Assembly: GCA_016630905.1 (NCBI GenBank)
Contig: WBMQ01000009.1
Location: forward strand, 620,001 to 684,000
From: Capillidium heterosporum
Lineage: Eukaryota > Entomophthoromycota > Entomophthoromycetes > Entomophthorales > Capillidiaceae
Length of the DNA stretch: 64,000 nucleotides
Reading direction: 5' to 3'
Numbering within the stretch: position 1 is the first letter of the stretch; every line of letters starts with the position of its first letter. This document shows positions 33,500 through 46,359 of the stretch, piece by piece. The notes beneath the pieces were generated by a model. That model was not told where the DNA came from and did no database searches. It was given only the letters and a program-made list of their open reading frames with translations. A program made the translations under genes and the position numbers.

Positions 33500-35652
33500 C
33501 TCAATTATATTTACAGTTGGAGTTGAAAGGGAAACTTATCAGTCTGATCCTACTTAGCTCGTCTTAATGTTAGGTTTACTTTTGGTATGTTTCGGCTAAA
33601 ATTTCCAATCAAGCTCGGTTGAAAGTTGTTTGCAGTGCAACTTGGAGCCTAGAAGTTGGAACTAAGTCTTTGTCGATAGTTGGGGTAGCTAGATTATAGA
33701 AATACCAGTATCGCTTATACGAAATGTCGATCAACAACTTTACAACTATTAAAATTAAAGTGCAGAAAAATTAAGGTTATAGAATTGAGATGGGAGGCAA
33801 GTGCTCTTTATATAAGTTTAAGCCTAAAACTTAGTGGACATCCGTACACCTGTTATTATGAAAGTTGGAATCGGTAAAGCGAAGAATAGATTATAATAGA
33901 TAACAAGAAGGGAAGTAAAACCTTGGATTCAATTTAAAGTACTTGAAGTTGAGGGGGAAATTTTGTAAACTTGAACTTAAATGGGTTTTGAAATCATTCG
34001 TAACTGAACTCCAATTCCAACTTTTCTTACAAGATACCTACATCCAATCACAAATAGGTATAAACCGGTTATTCGGTTGCCCTATGATGCTTAAAAATAA
34101 CTAAATTCCCTTATCCGTAACCAACTCACCTTTGAGAAATTTGAATATATGGTTTGGGAAGGTGTCTGATTTTGCCATCAGATTTTGGTTGGAGCTGATT
34201 GAAGTTTACTCAAAAAAGTAAACTTGGAAAAGTTCCTCGTTCAATACTTACATATTAAAACTTCAAGGTACCTTGTTGCCCTATACGTAGTAAGTCGCTC
34301 TAAAACAACTAGTATGAACGCCATCTACCTACAAGGTAAACTTGACTTAAGGTTCATGCAGCATTTTCAAATATTTTGGTGTGTACAAGTTCCCATACCT
34401 ATGGCTTGGAATAACAGGTACCGCTTTATAATACTAAACTATAGACACCACTATACCCATTTAAGATGTGTATTTCAAGGCGTCGTTTATACCGACGGAG
34501 TCTAGACAAAAGCATGTGGGCATCCGTCCAATGACAATACTCCAGGGGAAGTAAAGCAGGTCATTAGTACAAATATGGATACAAACTAACTTGTAGATAC
34601 CGATCCATCCCCGCCAAAACCTACCTTGTAAAGGTAAATCGGCAGTTTTTGGTTAAATGCAGAGACTAGTTAGTTCGATCATATCTCTACCTACAACTTG
34701 TTCCCTAGGTTTCAAATAACTTAGATGTATATGTTCCTTATATGAAGGGAACAATCTATTATTTTGGTAGCGGCAAAAGGGTGACGGATGATTTAAGTAG
34801 AGGACAAATTTTTCTAAAGACGGCTTGAAAACACTCGCCTTGACAACTTCTACATTCCTAATCTTACATACTTATCTACCTGTTTTATGTACAGTGGCGA
34901 TAGTTTTTAGGAGTAGCTTTATAAAGTATGCCAGAATACTAAGTTCCTTTGAGAATTCCTATATAGTAGCTATTGTATGTAGGCTTTGATATTGTTGACA
35001 AGATTTAAGAATTTAAAATAGGTGGAACTAAAACTAGTTTATTTGATAGATAACAGATATACCTTTTAAACCCTAAAAGATACTATTAAACAGTATATGT
35101 TTTGAAAGAGGTATATATTGCTGTGTTTACTTTTTAAATGTAATAGTAAGCTTTAGGTACATATACCAAAGTTAAACATTAGTTGTTACTAATGTTTATT
35201 TTATATGCTTCTTAGATCGTAACTAGTGATGACTTAAACTACTTCAGAGAATACATTTCCTTGCTCGGAAAAGGATAATTGTTAAAACTTTCAAGTATAT
35301 ATTTTTCGACAGTACCTTAATAAATCATGCTATAATTTAATATAGTATAATAAAAGTTTAGATGTAAGGCATTAACATTCACTAGCTAATCAATTGATAT
35401 GAAGCTGTAAATAAAATTGAGAGGAAATATTGACTAAAGAGGTATAATAATATATCAATATGATCAACTGTAATTTACAATACAGAAACATGCCTCTTGA
35501 AAATAAGTATATTATATAAAATTTATAACTAATCCGCCAACTATACAGACAACATATATCTACCGGAGACTAATAGAAATCCGAACCAAGCGGATTAATT
35601 TTAAGCTAGATTCGCTGTAATTCTTCATTCGTTTAAAATTAAGCAATCATTC
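33500..35652. other. Intergenic region inside inverted-repeat spacer, right
   Basis: About 2.15 kb between the PH-FYVE start and the right arm. A 93-codon frame at 34224-34505 has no recognisable content and is not called. TATA-like sequence near 33806 may serve the PH-FYVE gene. Confidence 0.5.
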
Positions 35653-35835
35653 CATCCAATGAAGTTTGGTCTTTCGGTCGGAAACCTTCCAACTACCGAA
35701 TCCAAATTTGCAAGCCGGAAAAAGTATATACAAAAGTCGAAATTGGCTAAAATGATATAGACTTGAGACATATTCAAATAGATTGTATGTAAACAAATTA
35801 ATAACGAATGAGTATACAGGACAATAATCAAAAAG

Positions 35836-35843
35836 TATATAAG
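35836..35843 (+). promoter_or_regulatory. TATA box of old yellow enzyme copy B
   Basis: TATATAAG, 41 bp before the ATG, identical to copy A. Confidence 0.5.
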
Positions 35844-35883
35844 GAGGACAAAAGTCCCTTCCAAAGGATTAAAATAAACAAAT

Positions 35884-36988
35884 ATGAGCAAACTATCCAA
35901 CTTATCCCTACCTTTACAGCTCGGTGACCTCCAAGCTTACCAACCACATCATCATGTCAGCCATGAGCCGTAACCGCAACCAGATCCCTGACAAGGTCAA
36001 CGCCGAGTATTACAGCCAACGTGCTAGCTGTGGATTAATGATCACTGAATCTACCTTGATCGAGCCCCAAGGTACCGAGTGGTTAGAAGCACCTGGTCTT
36101 TGGTCTGACAAGCAGGTTGAAGGGTGGAAGTTAGTAGTAGATTCAGTACACAAGGAAGGCGGTCTTATCTTTACGCAACTTTGGCATCCGGGGCGCTGTG
36201 TCAACACCTTACACAACTGTGGAAAACCACCAGTAGCTCCATCAGCTGTTCAAGCCGATGCTGGCAAGTTTCGACTTTTGGAAGGCCAGCCTGGATTCAG
36301 TTTACCAGAGGCTATCGAAGATCCTTTAGTCTACATTAGCATGTTCAAAGATGCAGCAGCTAGGGCTAAGAAAGCTGGTTTCGACGGTATTGAAATTCAT
36401 GCTGGGAGTGGCTACTTGATCCACACGTTCTTAGAGTCCCATACTAACTTACGCACTGACAGCTACGGTGGATCCATCGAAAATAAAACACGGTTCCTCG
36501 AACAGGTTTTAGATGCCGTAACCGAAATCTTCCCTTCCAGTCGCGTCGGTATCAAATTGACTCCTGGCGGTGGTTACAACGATATGGGAGAGCGCAACAT
36601 TGACCTGGCTTACGAACTTTATACCTACATACTTAAGATGTTGGATAGACGTGGATTAGCTTACATTCAGATATCGAGAGCGCTTAAGGAGTTCGATTTC
36701 AAGAACCGAGTAATCGATATCGACTACTTTAGACTCATTGAGTTGGTGAAGGATACCAAGATCGTAGCCAATGGGAACTTTAGTCCTGAGGAATCGGATC
36801 GTCTAATCTCAGAAGGGAAAATCGATGCGGTAGCTTTTGGTCGTCTTTTCATAACCAACCCTGATCTCCCAGCCCGCTTGTTCAATGGGTACCCATTGGA
36901 AGGCTTGAAGTCTTTTGAGCACATCTATAGCTATAAGATCGATGATAAACGAGTAGGATATGCCGACTATAGCAAATACAGCGCTTAA
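35884..36988 (+). pseudogene. Old yellow enzyme copy B, frame broken by one extra G
   Basis: Same gene as copy A on the opposite strand. After the start at 35884 the first 17 codons match copy A; an added G at about 35935 (CCAAGCTTACC against CCAACTTACC) then shifts the frame and a stop follows 11 codons later. From 35939 the other frame is open to 36988 with every residue identical to copy A, including the H-x-x-S active site. No later ATG restores a full barrel: the next in-frame one would lose the first beta strand. The break may be genuine or a base-call error, since everything else is conserved to the last base. Confidence 0.85.
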
Positions 36989-37354
36989 CTGTCAAGTGCA
37001 TTGCAATAAACTTATAAGTATACTTTAATACTGCTATTTTCACATATATAGTCTACTGTCAAATATTTTAATGTGCACTATAGTGGCAGTATTCCTTTAT
37101 CTATTTTCAACCTATATTTGTTAAAACAGTACTGCCGTCTTTACTATTCTGCTGACTTTAATCGCACTTTATATAGAGTTTACTATAGTAGCACATTATA
37201 ATTGATGTAGAAACTCTAAATAATAGACTTCATTATAATAGGCTGGAGTAAACCAGCATACAAAAATATAGTTAAAGCAGCTCCTTATTCGACACCATTA
37301 CATAGTAAAGGTTTTAAATACCTTGATAAAGTCTCCTGGTTGACCTTTACTTAC

Positions 37355-37978
37355 TAGAAAAATGATGTGGACCTTTAAACTGTTAGTACACGTATTGCAA
37401 AAGTGAGGCAACCATCTTTGCTAATATATTGGTACACTTTTATAAATAAATTGACGTCTATTTAAAAGATGAATTTGCACATATTTTGTAAAATATTCTA
37501 CATATAATTCCATCAAGAAAAGTTAAAACCATATATGCTGTCAATTTTCAGTACACGTAGTTTGTATATTTTAAAAGTGAACTAATTGAGCCTCATATAA
37601 AGTAAACAATACAGTAAGTCGATTACTAGAGCGGATTATACCTAGGATATATATAAAATATGACCTACTAGTGATATAAAGTTGCAAGGGTAAATCATAA
37701 GTGAAATTTAATAAATAAATGCTCATTTCTTTAATATATAAGGCTAAAATTGATAAATATAGCATATTTTTCAGGGTTTAGTTTTATAGCTTGAGCTAAA
37801 AGTATTTTCAAATCAAAATGTGATTTAGAAATATATATGATATCATAAAGCTTATCAAAAGTATAAAAAACTAATTCTCGAGATGTCTTGATTAATCTTA
37901 TTTCCACTGGCCCAAATTCATACCAGATATTTAAAAAAAGTATAAGAATTAACTTGAGAACTACTTGTGTACGTGTAG
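37355..37978. other. Intergenic region, 624 bp
   Basis: Very AT-rich, no supported feature; ends at the first Hsp70 relic. Confidence 0.5.
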
Positions 37979-39380
37979 ATGTCTAAGAGAAAGATGATGT
38001 TAAAATAATTGCTGGCAGTAGAGGTAGCCGAAATATATCATCTACTGCAGCCTTTACAGTTACAAGACGACTTCTAGATGGCGAAGCTGAAGGCCAAGTT
38101 GCCACTAGCTCCCAGAACACCGCTTTTGATATCAAGCGTCCAATCGGTTATCGCTTTGGCCATAGTAAATTCAGTTCGATACGAAGTACTGGCCCCTCAA
38201 AGTTTACAACTATAATGATAGGCCCATCATTCAAGTTAAATTCAAAGGATAAAGTAAGTGGTTCATTCCTGAAGAAACCATTGCTATGGTCCTCACCAAA
38301 ATGCGCCAAATTCCGGAAGTTTACCTTGATACCAAGGTTACTGACGCTGTAGTCAGTGTTCCAGTTAGATTCAACAGCTCTTAGCGCCAAATAATTAAGA
38401 ATTCTGAATATATCACAGGCCTTAACGAACCGACAGCCACTACTATCCTTTACAGCTTGTATAAGAAAGTCACCGGTGAAAAGAATGTCCTCATTTTCGA
38501 CCTTGATAGTGGTGCCTTGGATATGTCCCTAACAACATTCAAGGACAGTACCATTAAAGTGAAAGCTATTGCTGGCAATACTCACTTGGATGGTGAAAAT
38601 TTTGACGACTGATTCCCATATTATAAGTATATTGCATATTTCAGCTATTCAAATCACCATTGAAATCGACTTTCACACCTCAATCATTTGTGCTGTCTTT
38701 AAAGAGCTGTACCAAAACCTTTTTCATTCCACTTTTATTTCAATTAAAAACAATTATGGATTCTAGGGTCAAAAAGCCAAGCATCCATGACGCTATGCTC
38801 GTCAGTAGTTCAACCTGAATCCATGATTCAAAAGTTCGTCTCCTATTTCTTCAGCGGTAAGGCTCCTAGCAAGGTTATTAACTCCGACGAAACCGTCGCC
38901 TACAGTGCTATAGTACAAGCTGCCGTCCTTACTGGCTACCCTAACATTGATTCAAGAGTATTTCTTGATATCCTCCCTTTTTCACTAAGCCTTGAAACTA
39001 GTAGCGTAGTAATTACCAAGTTGATTGAGCACAATTCCACCCTCTCAGTTAGGATATAATATATCTTTTCCATCTACATCCAACAACCAGCCTAGTTTAT
39101 TTATAAAATTTTCGAAGAACGTTTTCTCACTAAGAACAGCCACCTACTAGAGACATTTATGATATCTGGGACTCTTTTTGCCCAAAAAGGAATTTCCCAG
39201 ATTGAAGTAGCCTCCAAAGTCGACATTAACTATATCCTTAATGTCACCCCTATCGATAAATCCACCACTAAACCCAATATGATTGCCATTACTAGCTCCA
39301 ACAGTCCACTGTCCAATTAAGAAATCGAGTGTATGGTTGCCAAGGTGCGATGTGATAATTTTTTTGAAGTTCTGTAAGGC
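37979..39380 (+). pseudogene. Hsp70 pseudogene 1
   Basis: A decayed cytosolic Hsp70. It begins ATG-TCT-AAG as the intact gene does, then lacks the first phosphate-binding segment and resumes at the equivalent of EIIANDQG. Matches continue as NTAFDIKRPIGYRF, then VTDAVVSVP, then [31 protein letters not shown], and after a degraded gap NSDETVAYSAIVQAAVLTG and SQIEVASKVDINYILNV. Many in-frame stops and frame changes interrupt it. It stops near the equivalent of [11 protein letters not shown], so the lid and EEVD tail are missing. Catalytic glycines of the phosphate-2 loop are altered (DLDSGALD), so no function is expected. Confidence 0.92.
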
Positions 39381-41048
39381 ATCCTAATTGAAAGCTTCGA
39401 ACAATAGGTCCGTTTTGGTTTATTCATATAATATGCTACCCAAGATTCCTAGCATTTCTACTAAATACATTCGAATAAATTGCTGTTCAGTACTTTTCAA
39501 AGCTTTTGCAACATCTACTTTTTGAGACTAAGTCTTAAGCGTAGTTGCAATTTGTAACTTAGAACAGGATTTCTTAAGGATGCTTGATTTTACTCACTAA
39601 TCCAAATTTCAGCCAATTAAAATTCCTAAAGAGCAATTTTTTAGTTTACCTACTCTTAAGCCCAGACCTAGAATACTTTCAGAGGTATTGAAAGGTATCC
39701 AATTTAACTTTTTAAAGTGGTTTTAGTAAATATATGTACAAAATATATAATTTCAACATGCAGTTATATATTCAACTGCTATATCGAAAGATGGCTCCAA
39801 TTCAAAAGTATTTCAGGTTTCGATCAAACATCGTCTAAAACTAAAGTTTGTACACTTTCCATCAAAGGAAACATACAAAATAGGGTTTATCGAATCACTT
39901 TTTTCCTACATTTACGATCTATTTAAGTAGCTCTAGACTAAGCATCAGTATTAATCTTCCCTTTCTATCCTCCTTAATTTTCAATTTTTTAAAGTTTTTA
40001 TGCCAAACAAAGTCATGTTTGCGTGCTAATATGGATTTCGTATACACTGCTTTTAGGATTATCGATCCTTCAGCCAAGAGATCGTTCTAGGCTCCAAGTA
40101 CAAGTTGTACACCTTGTAAGGCTTCGCCTTTCCATTTAAATTAGATTTATAAATCAACATTGCTATTTTTACAGCTTTGTTTAATTCAATTGCTTTATCG
40201 GTAAATACATATATATATGTCGCATATCCAAAGGCTCAACTGGCATGGCAAAGTTGTTGTCTACTATGTATTTAACTTTTTAGCTAAGCCTAAATTGAAA
40301 AGGTTTACATCTACCTTACTGAAGCAAGCTCAAAATTTTAATGCCTTTGTATCAGCTTTAGCCCTACCATCCTCAACCTAACAAATACCCTTCTATAAGT
40401 CCAAATATAGAAGCATTTGGTACCATGTGCCCATTCTTCTAAAAAACGGACCAGTCGGGTTCAAAGGTAAAGTTCCGGAATCCAACTTTAGGTGGCCTTA
40501 GTTCCAATTAGGTTCGGGTCCCTGCATCTTTAAACAGAGGTATAAACTTTACGTCTCAATTCGAAACTTTACCGAAGCCAAATGCAAGGTTACTTCAGCT
40601 TGAATCGCCTGATGAGGACAAGGAACCTGGTTAGATAAAAGTTGATGCATGAGTGCTTGGTCAAAAGTAGTATAGTTTAAAGCTAAAATTCGGTAGAAAG
40701 ATAGAGAAAATTTAGTCAAGAGGTAAAAGCTAATCGAACGGTAGTATGTGTAAAGGTATAGGAGACAGCTATTTGTAACAGATCTGTTCATGTAGTTTAT
40801 TAAAAATAAAGGTATGGAGGTCATAAAGGTTCATAGATGAAGGAGATGTACTTAGAGTTCAAATTTTAAAATGGGAAGCTAGGCATCCTAAACTAAAGTC
40901 AACGTTGAAACTTGGAGTTGAAGGTGCCAAAGTATATAAAGCTTTGAAGTAGTAGATCGAAGTTGGGGCTAATGGTACACGCTAATAATATGTAGATAAG
41001 TTGGATAGGACATGTGTCAAGTTGATAAAAATCCTCCTTATCTAATAA
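39381..41048. other. Intergenic region, 1.67 kb
   Basis: No supported gene. Short frames near 39717 and 40320 show no recognisable content. A palindromic TA tract occurs at about 40207-40217. Confidence 0.5.
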
Positions 41049-41303
41049 CTATTTGACGTTTAAAGTAACTTGTTGACCGTCGACCAGGCAGATACCATTC
41101 CTACGACGGTAGACATAGCTAGGTATCACCATGTCAGGGGAAGGTGGTACGATAGGTAAGCTGCACAGAGTGATCTCTGACTGCATCGAAGTTGTGGAGT
41201 TGGAGAATAAAAAGTTGGTGTTAGTCTCAGTGTCGTAGAGGCTTGAAGTAGAGCTAACGGTATCGTCGCTAGATAAACTTTCAATACTGGGTTGAGTGCG
41301 CAT
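41049..41303 (-). CDS. Small Ser/Thr-rich hypothetical protein, 84 residues
   Basis: I do not recognise it. The frame runs from an ATG at 41303 to a TAA, and reads SIESLSSDDTVSSTSSLYDT then a basic VYRRRNGICLVDGQQVTL end. There is no signal peptide. In support of a gene: G/C content and codon choice resemble the real genes nearby rather than the AT-rich surroundings, and a TATAAAG element lies about 105 bp upstream on the same strand. Against: it is short and has no known relative. It could also be the surviving exon of a longer gene. Confidence 0.42.
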   Translation of the reverse strand: MRTQPSIESLSSDDTVSSTSSLYDTETNTNFLFSNSTTSMQSEITLCSLPIVPPSPDMVIPSYVYRRRNGICLVDGQQVTLNVK

Positions 41304-44115
41304 TGTTGTTAAAATTGATGGTGGTAGAGCTCGTTGAAAGTTGATAGTTTAGTTTGCCGGCAAATGTATATCAGTTGTTGTGTTGTGTTGTGTAGGATTG
41401 TTTAGCTCTTTATAAGTCGTAGATGTAAGGTTGCTCGTATAAAGTCGTTTATAAATAGGCGGTAGTATTAGGTAGTATAGGTCGTTATGATAAGCTTGAG
41501 GTGCAGCTTGGGATTAGGTCAATAAATAATAAATAAGTTTAATACTGATCAAAGTACAAAGAGGTGAATTGGATCTATACTCTAAAATGTAAATTTATAG
41601 GAAAGATTTAAAAGGGAGAGGAAGGAGGGAGCGCTTATATAGGTTCAAGTAGCTTTATAGTTTTGCAATTGAGCCCAAGTCTCAGATTCCAGTAAAATTT
41701 GTGGAGAAGGGTCAAATTTCGAAATTAACTTGAGCTCCATATGCCAGAACTATCAATCCAAAAAATTCCCTATGACGGTTAACTTAAATTTACCACCTAA
41801 TAGGTTGTTTATTAAGTGGATTATAGCGGTTAGACTTGGGCTATATACATGGATATATCGTCGTTGTAAGCTTTGTGATGCAAATATATCGCTAATGGAG
41901 GCTAATAATGCTGAGTTGTAATGGTGTGTTGTATTGCAACACTATGGGTAATTGGTAACCGTACCTTAAAATAAACTTAGTGGTAGGTCTACATCGGTTT
42001 TATAGACCTTGTAAAGTTTGCCACTATAGGGTATATGAAAAAGTAAATTAGACCTAAAACAAGTTTTTAAGCCTCAATTCAAATGCCCTGGCTTTTAAGC
42101 GAAGTTTCATTAGTCGGAAATAAATATACTATCATCCGCACTACTTTCTCTTAACCCATATACATTGAAAAGAGTATTCTCTCTATTACATAGCACACCT
42201 CCAAGCTAAACTTCACCTACTTTTACTTCCACTACCACATTTAAAAGAAATCTAGCATCCACCTGAAAACTCTCCGGAAATTAACGTTCCCAAGGTTACC
42301 AAAATTCAAGTCTGGATAACGAAAATTCTGTTAGGCTATTTTAGGCTGGTAAGATGACGCTACCAACCTATTTTTAACTTCATGTCTAAGTTATCAAGAA
42401 CCACATATCGCGCTTAAAAATAAATTGAGCATACAAAAAGTAGCTATATGGTGCAGTTATGGTAATGAAAGAATTAGATGCAAGTCGTCTTCTAATGGTT
42501 TCACAAAAATATTTGGGTCACTGGACCTGCATTCCTTGAATTCGGTCGCAAAACACGCTTATCTCTAAAGTTGAATTAAATTGGGTAAGGGTACTTTGAT
42601 GTTGGGCGAGGTTTTACCTTGGAGCTAGATCTTTATGGGCTGTACATTTTGCAGTAGTCAGGAAAAATTCGGATGGTAGAGGATCATGGGTATACCCACC
42701 ATCTTTAATTAAAACGACATTAATTTCAGCTTATCTAAGTGTCCCAGCCAAAATGTAGATGTACACCCGTCTCCGCATTCCTACGTCAAAGTATTACTGC
42801 TTTATATACTCTACAATAACTTTAATATACTTATCCTATTCTACTGGTATTGTTGTTGGTACTATATCCTCTGAAATTCAGATATCTTTATTGAATATTA
42901 TTTGGAATGCATATTTTATGTCGAGGCAATTACAGTAGAGTGTTGTATAAAAATAACTTGATGACTTTAGTGCAGTGGTAAAAATTAGTATGTGATGAAT
43001 CCAGTTGAAATTTTCAACCATTTAGCAATAACCTACATTATATAACATTTAAAGATACATAGGTACCTAGCTTTATAATAGTTTGCTCTATATATTAAAT
43101 TTAGATCGTCACCTTGGATATATTGCTAAGCTTTATTACAGATAAAATTGTGATGAACCAAAATTACATTACACGATATGTTATATTTGTATTGAGCTTC
43201 AAAGACATAATTAAATAGAGGCCTGCAGTAAGGATAGATAGGGCTTTAGGTTGGTAGGTGGTAGTTGAACGGTGCTATCCACCTATAGCAAATTCAATTA
43301 AGACCTTTCATACTTGAATCGATTTATTATCAAGGACTTTGATACATTTATGATGGCTGTGTTCATATTAAAGTGTATCATAGTCAACTAAACTATTTAA
43401 AGTAAGCGGCTCATCATGTTTAGCTCTGCATCTTAACATTATACCTCAGTGATGATATGAAAAGTTACTAAGAACCGATGTTGTAAGTAAAGTGATTAAG
43501 GAGTAGTGGTTTAAAGATAGAGTTGGACTGGGTGGATCCTAGAAACCTTTTGCAGTATTCGGTAGTATAATATAGCAGTCTCAAGTTTGAGAATAAAACG
43601 TGGTCCAACCAACTATCATAAGGACTAGAGTATATCGAAATTTACAACTGTATAAAAATATAAAAGGGTGAAGCTCGCTATCAAACTTTACAATTTTGAT
43701 GGTATAATCATCTATCCAATACTAAAGATAGCATTGATAGCAATATTGTGCCTATTAGACAATACGCAAACTAATAAGTTACTAGTTATTTCACTACTTA
43801 TAAGTAAAGCAAAATTAAAAAAGTTGATTTTTGTTAATAGTAATGGAAATTAAAAGCTTCAAATTGACTTCTTTATATTTATATATTAGATACATAATCT
43901 TTGAATTAATAGTTCTATCAACTAAACTACTAAAGCAACGTTTATAGGCGGGGAAATTATGGAAATATCAAAAGAGCTTACATCATTTTAAAGAACCAAC
44001 TCATTCTATTTGCTGGAAATTTGATCAACAAAATCTTTGGACATCATCAAAGACAGTCCATCCTCTGAAGAGTAAACAAGAATCAGTAAGGCATAGATAT
44101 ATTTCGAACAGGGTA
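41304..44115. other. Gene-poor region, 2.8 kb
   Basis: Apart from the TATA element near 41410 I find nothing that can be supported. Open frames at 41730 and 43668 are short, AT-driven and without recognisable content. Confidence 0.5.
41408..41414 (-). promoter_or_regulatory. TATA element upstream of small Ser-rich gene
   Basis: TATAAAG on the minus strand, 105 bp before the ATG at 41303. Confidence 0.35.
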
Positions 44116-45443
44116 ATGGCACACGGCAGTTTTAACTTCAACAGCAGCTTGGAATGGGAACATAAAAATTTCACAGCTGAAGACATAATTGTAGGTCAGC
44201 AATTCCGTAAAGGGAATTTAGGTATCGATTTATTCAACCATGACAAGTATAGCAGCGAGGGATTGATGGGCACCTTAGTACTCAAAGGCTCTATAATCCA
44301 ATTTGGCCTAGGATGGTTTAGGCATGTCCCTTCAATAGATATCAACACCAACAACAGTAGTACGAACGAGAATCTTTTGGCCCAACAACTGAAACCTCAA
44401 GATGATATGGGCTTAGTTTTAATAGCTTCGATTTTAAATGCAGCTCGTAGCACAACTACTAACTACCAGCAGGGCCAACTCATCAAATTTTTTTCTAAAG
44501 GCGAAGTTCCTAAACGTGGTCGTGACTCTACCAACTTTCAAGAAGACAATTCTTTTGCAGAACTACCTAACATCAAGCATTTGAAAAGCAACAATTCCTT
44601 TGTAGAGCAGCATTCTGCACCCGAAGTTAAGTTTAACGTAGAAGAAGATAACAACTTTCAGAGCAATTTGCACGACACCTCATTTCGATCGGATAGGAGC
44701 TTTGACTTCAACTTCGCATCCCCATTATCTAATTCCAAGAACGCCAACAAGTACCTTTTACCTCCAACTCACCACGACAAATCTATAACTTACAGTGATG
44801 CAGGTAATATCAGAAATTTTGGCTTTGCAGCTTATTTTCTATTTTAGATGAACCCTGGAATACCATTGAATCCCGGATTTGCCCCACCGGAGTCCCCCTG
44901 AACTTCAACAGTGTTGTCAACGAGGATTTCTGGCTCCAATTGGACCCCACTATTCGCAGCGACAAGACCAACTTTTACAATTTGATCCGAGACCTCTTTA
45001 TCGCCATGCGTACCCCCTCTGACGTTCCCTACACCGAATGCGACCTCAACCGTAGTTGTTTGGAAGTGGGTACCGAGCAGATAGTAAAACTGACCAGCAT
45101 CTTCGCCATGTATCCCAAACTCGACGAACTGGAAGCAGTCGTTCGATCTAACCAAGCACTTTGGGTCTTAGGTAAAGCGTACTCCAATGCCCAACAGAAC
45201 GAATTGAACCGGCTGAAGCTCAAGTATAATCACTACCTCAAGGAGACCCCTAGTTTACCATTGGATCTCTTCCATATCAGCCAGCAAGTATCCAAACTGT
45301 GGGGGAATAAGGCTCCCATATCACGTATGCACAACTTCAATCAAAGTTTCCTAAATGTTATAAAAGAGGTGGGGAGCAACTCGGCCAGTCAAATCAGTAA
45401 GGCTATCAATCACTTGGAAGAGAGATTCCCCCACAGTTGTTAA
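44116..45443 (+). CDS. Hypothetical Asn/Ser-rich protein, two exons
   Basis: Not recognised. Exons 44116-44803 and 44848-45443 join across a 44-nt intron (GTAATA...TTTTAG) to 427 residues. The first exon is Asn/Ser/Phe-rich and probably disordered (FNFNSSLEWEHKNFTAEDII, later NSFVEQHSAPEVKFNVEEDN). The second exon looks folded and helical: DEPWNTIESRICPTGVPLNF, FYNLIRDLFIAMRTPSDVPY, then QTVEQ-like helices and ALWVLGKAYSNAQQNELNRL. No signal peptide, membrane segment or cysteine cluster. The intron boundary keeps an open frame on both sides and composition of exon 2 is clearly coding. It may be lineage specific. Confidence 0.66.
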
Positions 45444-46359
45444 AATAAACATACGTAAGTAATGTAGGGCTACATGTTTCATTTTATATATTTAAATAAT
45501 ACAGTGAGTATACTTTGGAATATTTGTATTGTTAAGGCAAGGTACGAAGCTTCTCTACCTACATAAGAACTAGCGTGATATTCCTTGATGGATTTACTAC
45601 CACCACCTCAATACATTGATTTTAATTAGATATGCCTTTGAAGGCTTGTAAGCTATATAGCAAATATGCATACTGCTCACACGTTTGCTTTTGAGACTCG
45701 AGGTTACCAGATGAAGCTCATGAATGCTAGTTGTTATCAGACCGAAGAATGATACTAAGTACGGTAACGATCTGTCTTTGATCTAGATAGGTATTTACCG
45801 ATTCTAATGTTATAAGCTGTACTAATAGGTATTGGACTGGGACCCAATTCCTAAAAAAGTTTATCACATCTAAGATAGTGATAAAGATATCAAAAGTCAA
45901 GCTGGAAGAAAGTAATTGGATTAGTAATGGGATGTATGTAGTTCCCTACAGCGTATATCTTGAGCTTGCTTTGGGAATTGATTTCAAAGGGATAAAGTTC
46001 AGGTAAAAGCGCTGGCTATCCTAAATAGCTACATTTAAACCAATTAGATGTGCGAATCGATTCCCACGCTAGCCCAAAATGACATTATCTAACCTCGCTA
46101 CTGCAAATCGTTCCATTTCAACCACAATTCAATAAGAGAATGGCAAAGTTTCAGAAGCTGTAGAATTCTATGCAACGTTATCACTTGAATCTAATACATA
46201 TGATTTGTTTTCCACCTCAAACTTTTTAAGCGTCGTTGAAAGGAGCAGTTTATTCCTTGGCTTATCAACTTTTAAATTTGACAACTTTTCCATTTGAATC
46301 CAGGGAACGCCAATTTATCACTCAAAAAGTCAGCTTCCAAGCCCACCTAATAAGTAAAC
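45444..46359. other. Intergenic region, 916 bp
   Basis: 3' end of the Asn-rich gene and CDF promoter. No further feature. Confidence 0.5.

Larger units (their letters stand above)
35653..37354 (-). repeat. Right arm of 1.7 kb inverted duplication
   Basis: 1,702 bp, reverse complement of 29198-30898 with one extra G at about 35935. Spacer between arms is 4,754 bp. The flanks differ completely from base one on either side. Confidence 0.95.

Noticed and set aside
34224-34505. 93-codon frame in the inverted-repeat spacer
   Set aside because: No family, no intron context, composition close to surrounding non-coding DNA.
29198-37354. Inverted arms as a composite transposon
   Set aside because: No transposase, terminal repeat or target-site duplication could be found; arms hold only the reductase gene and its flanks.
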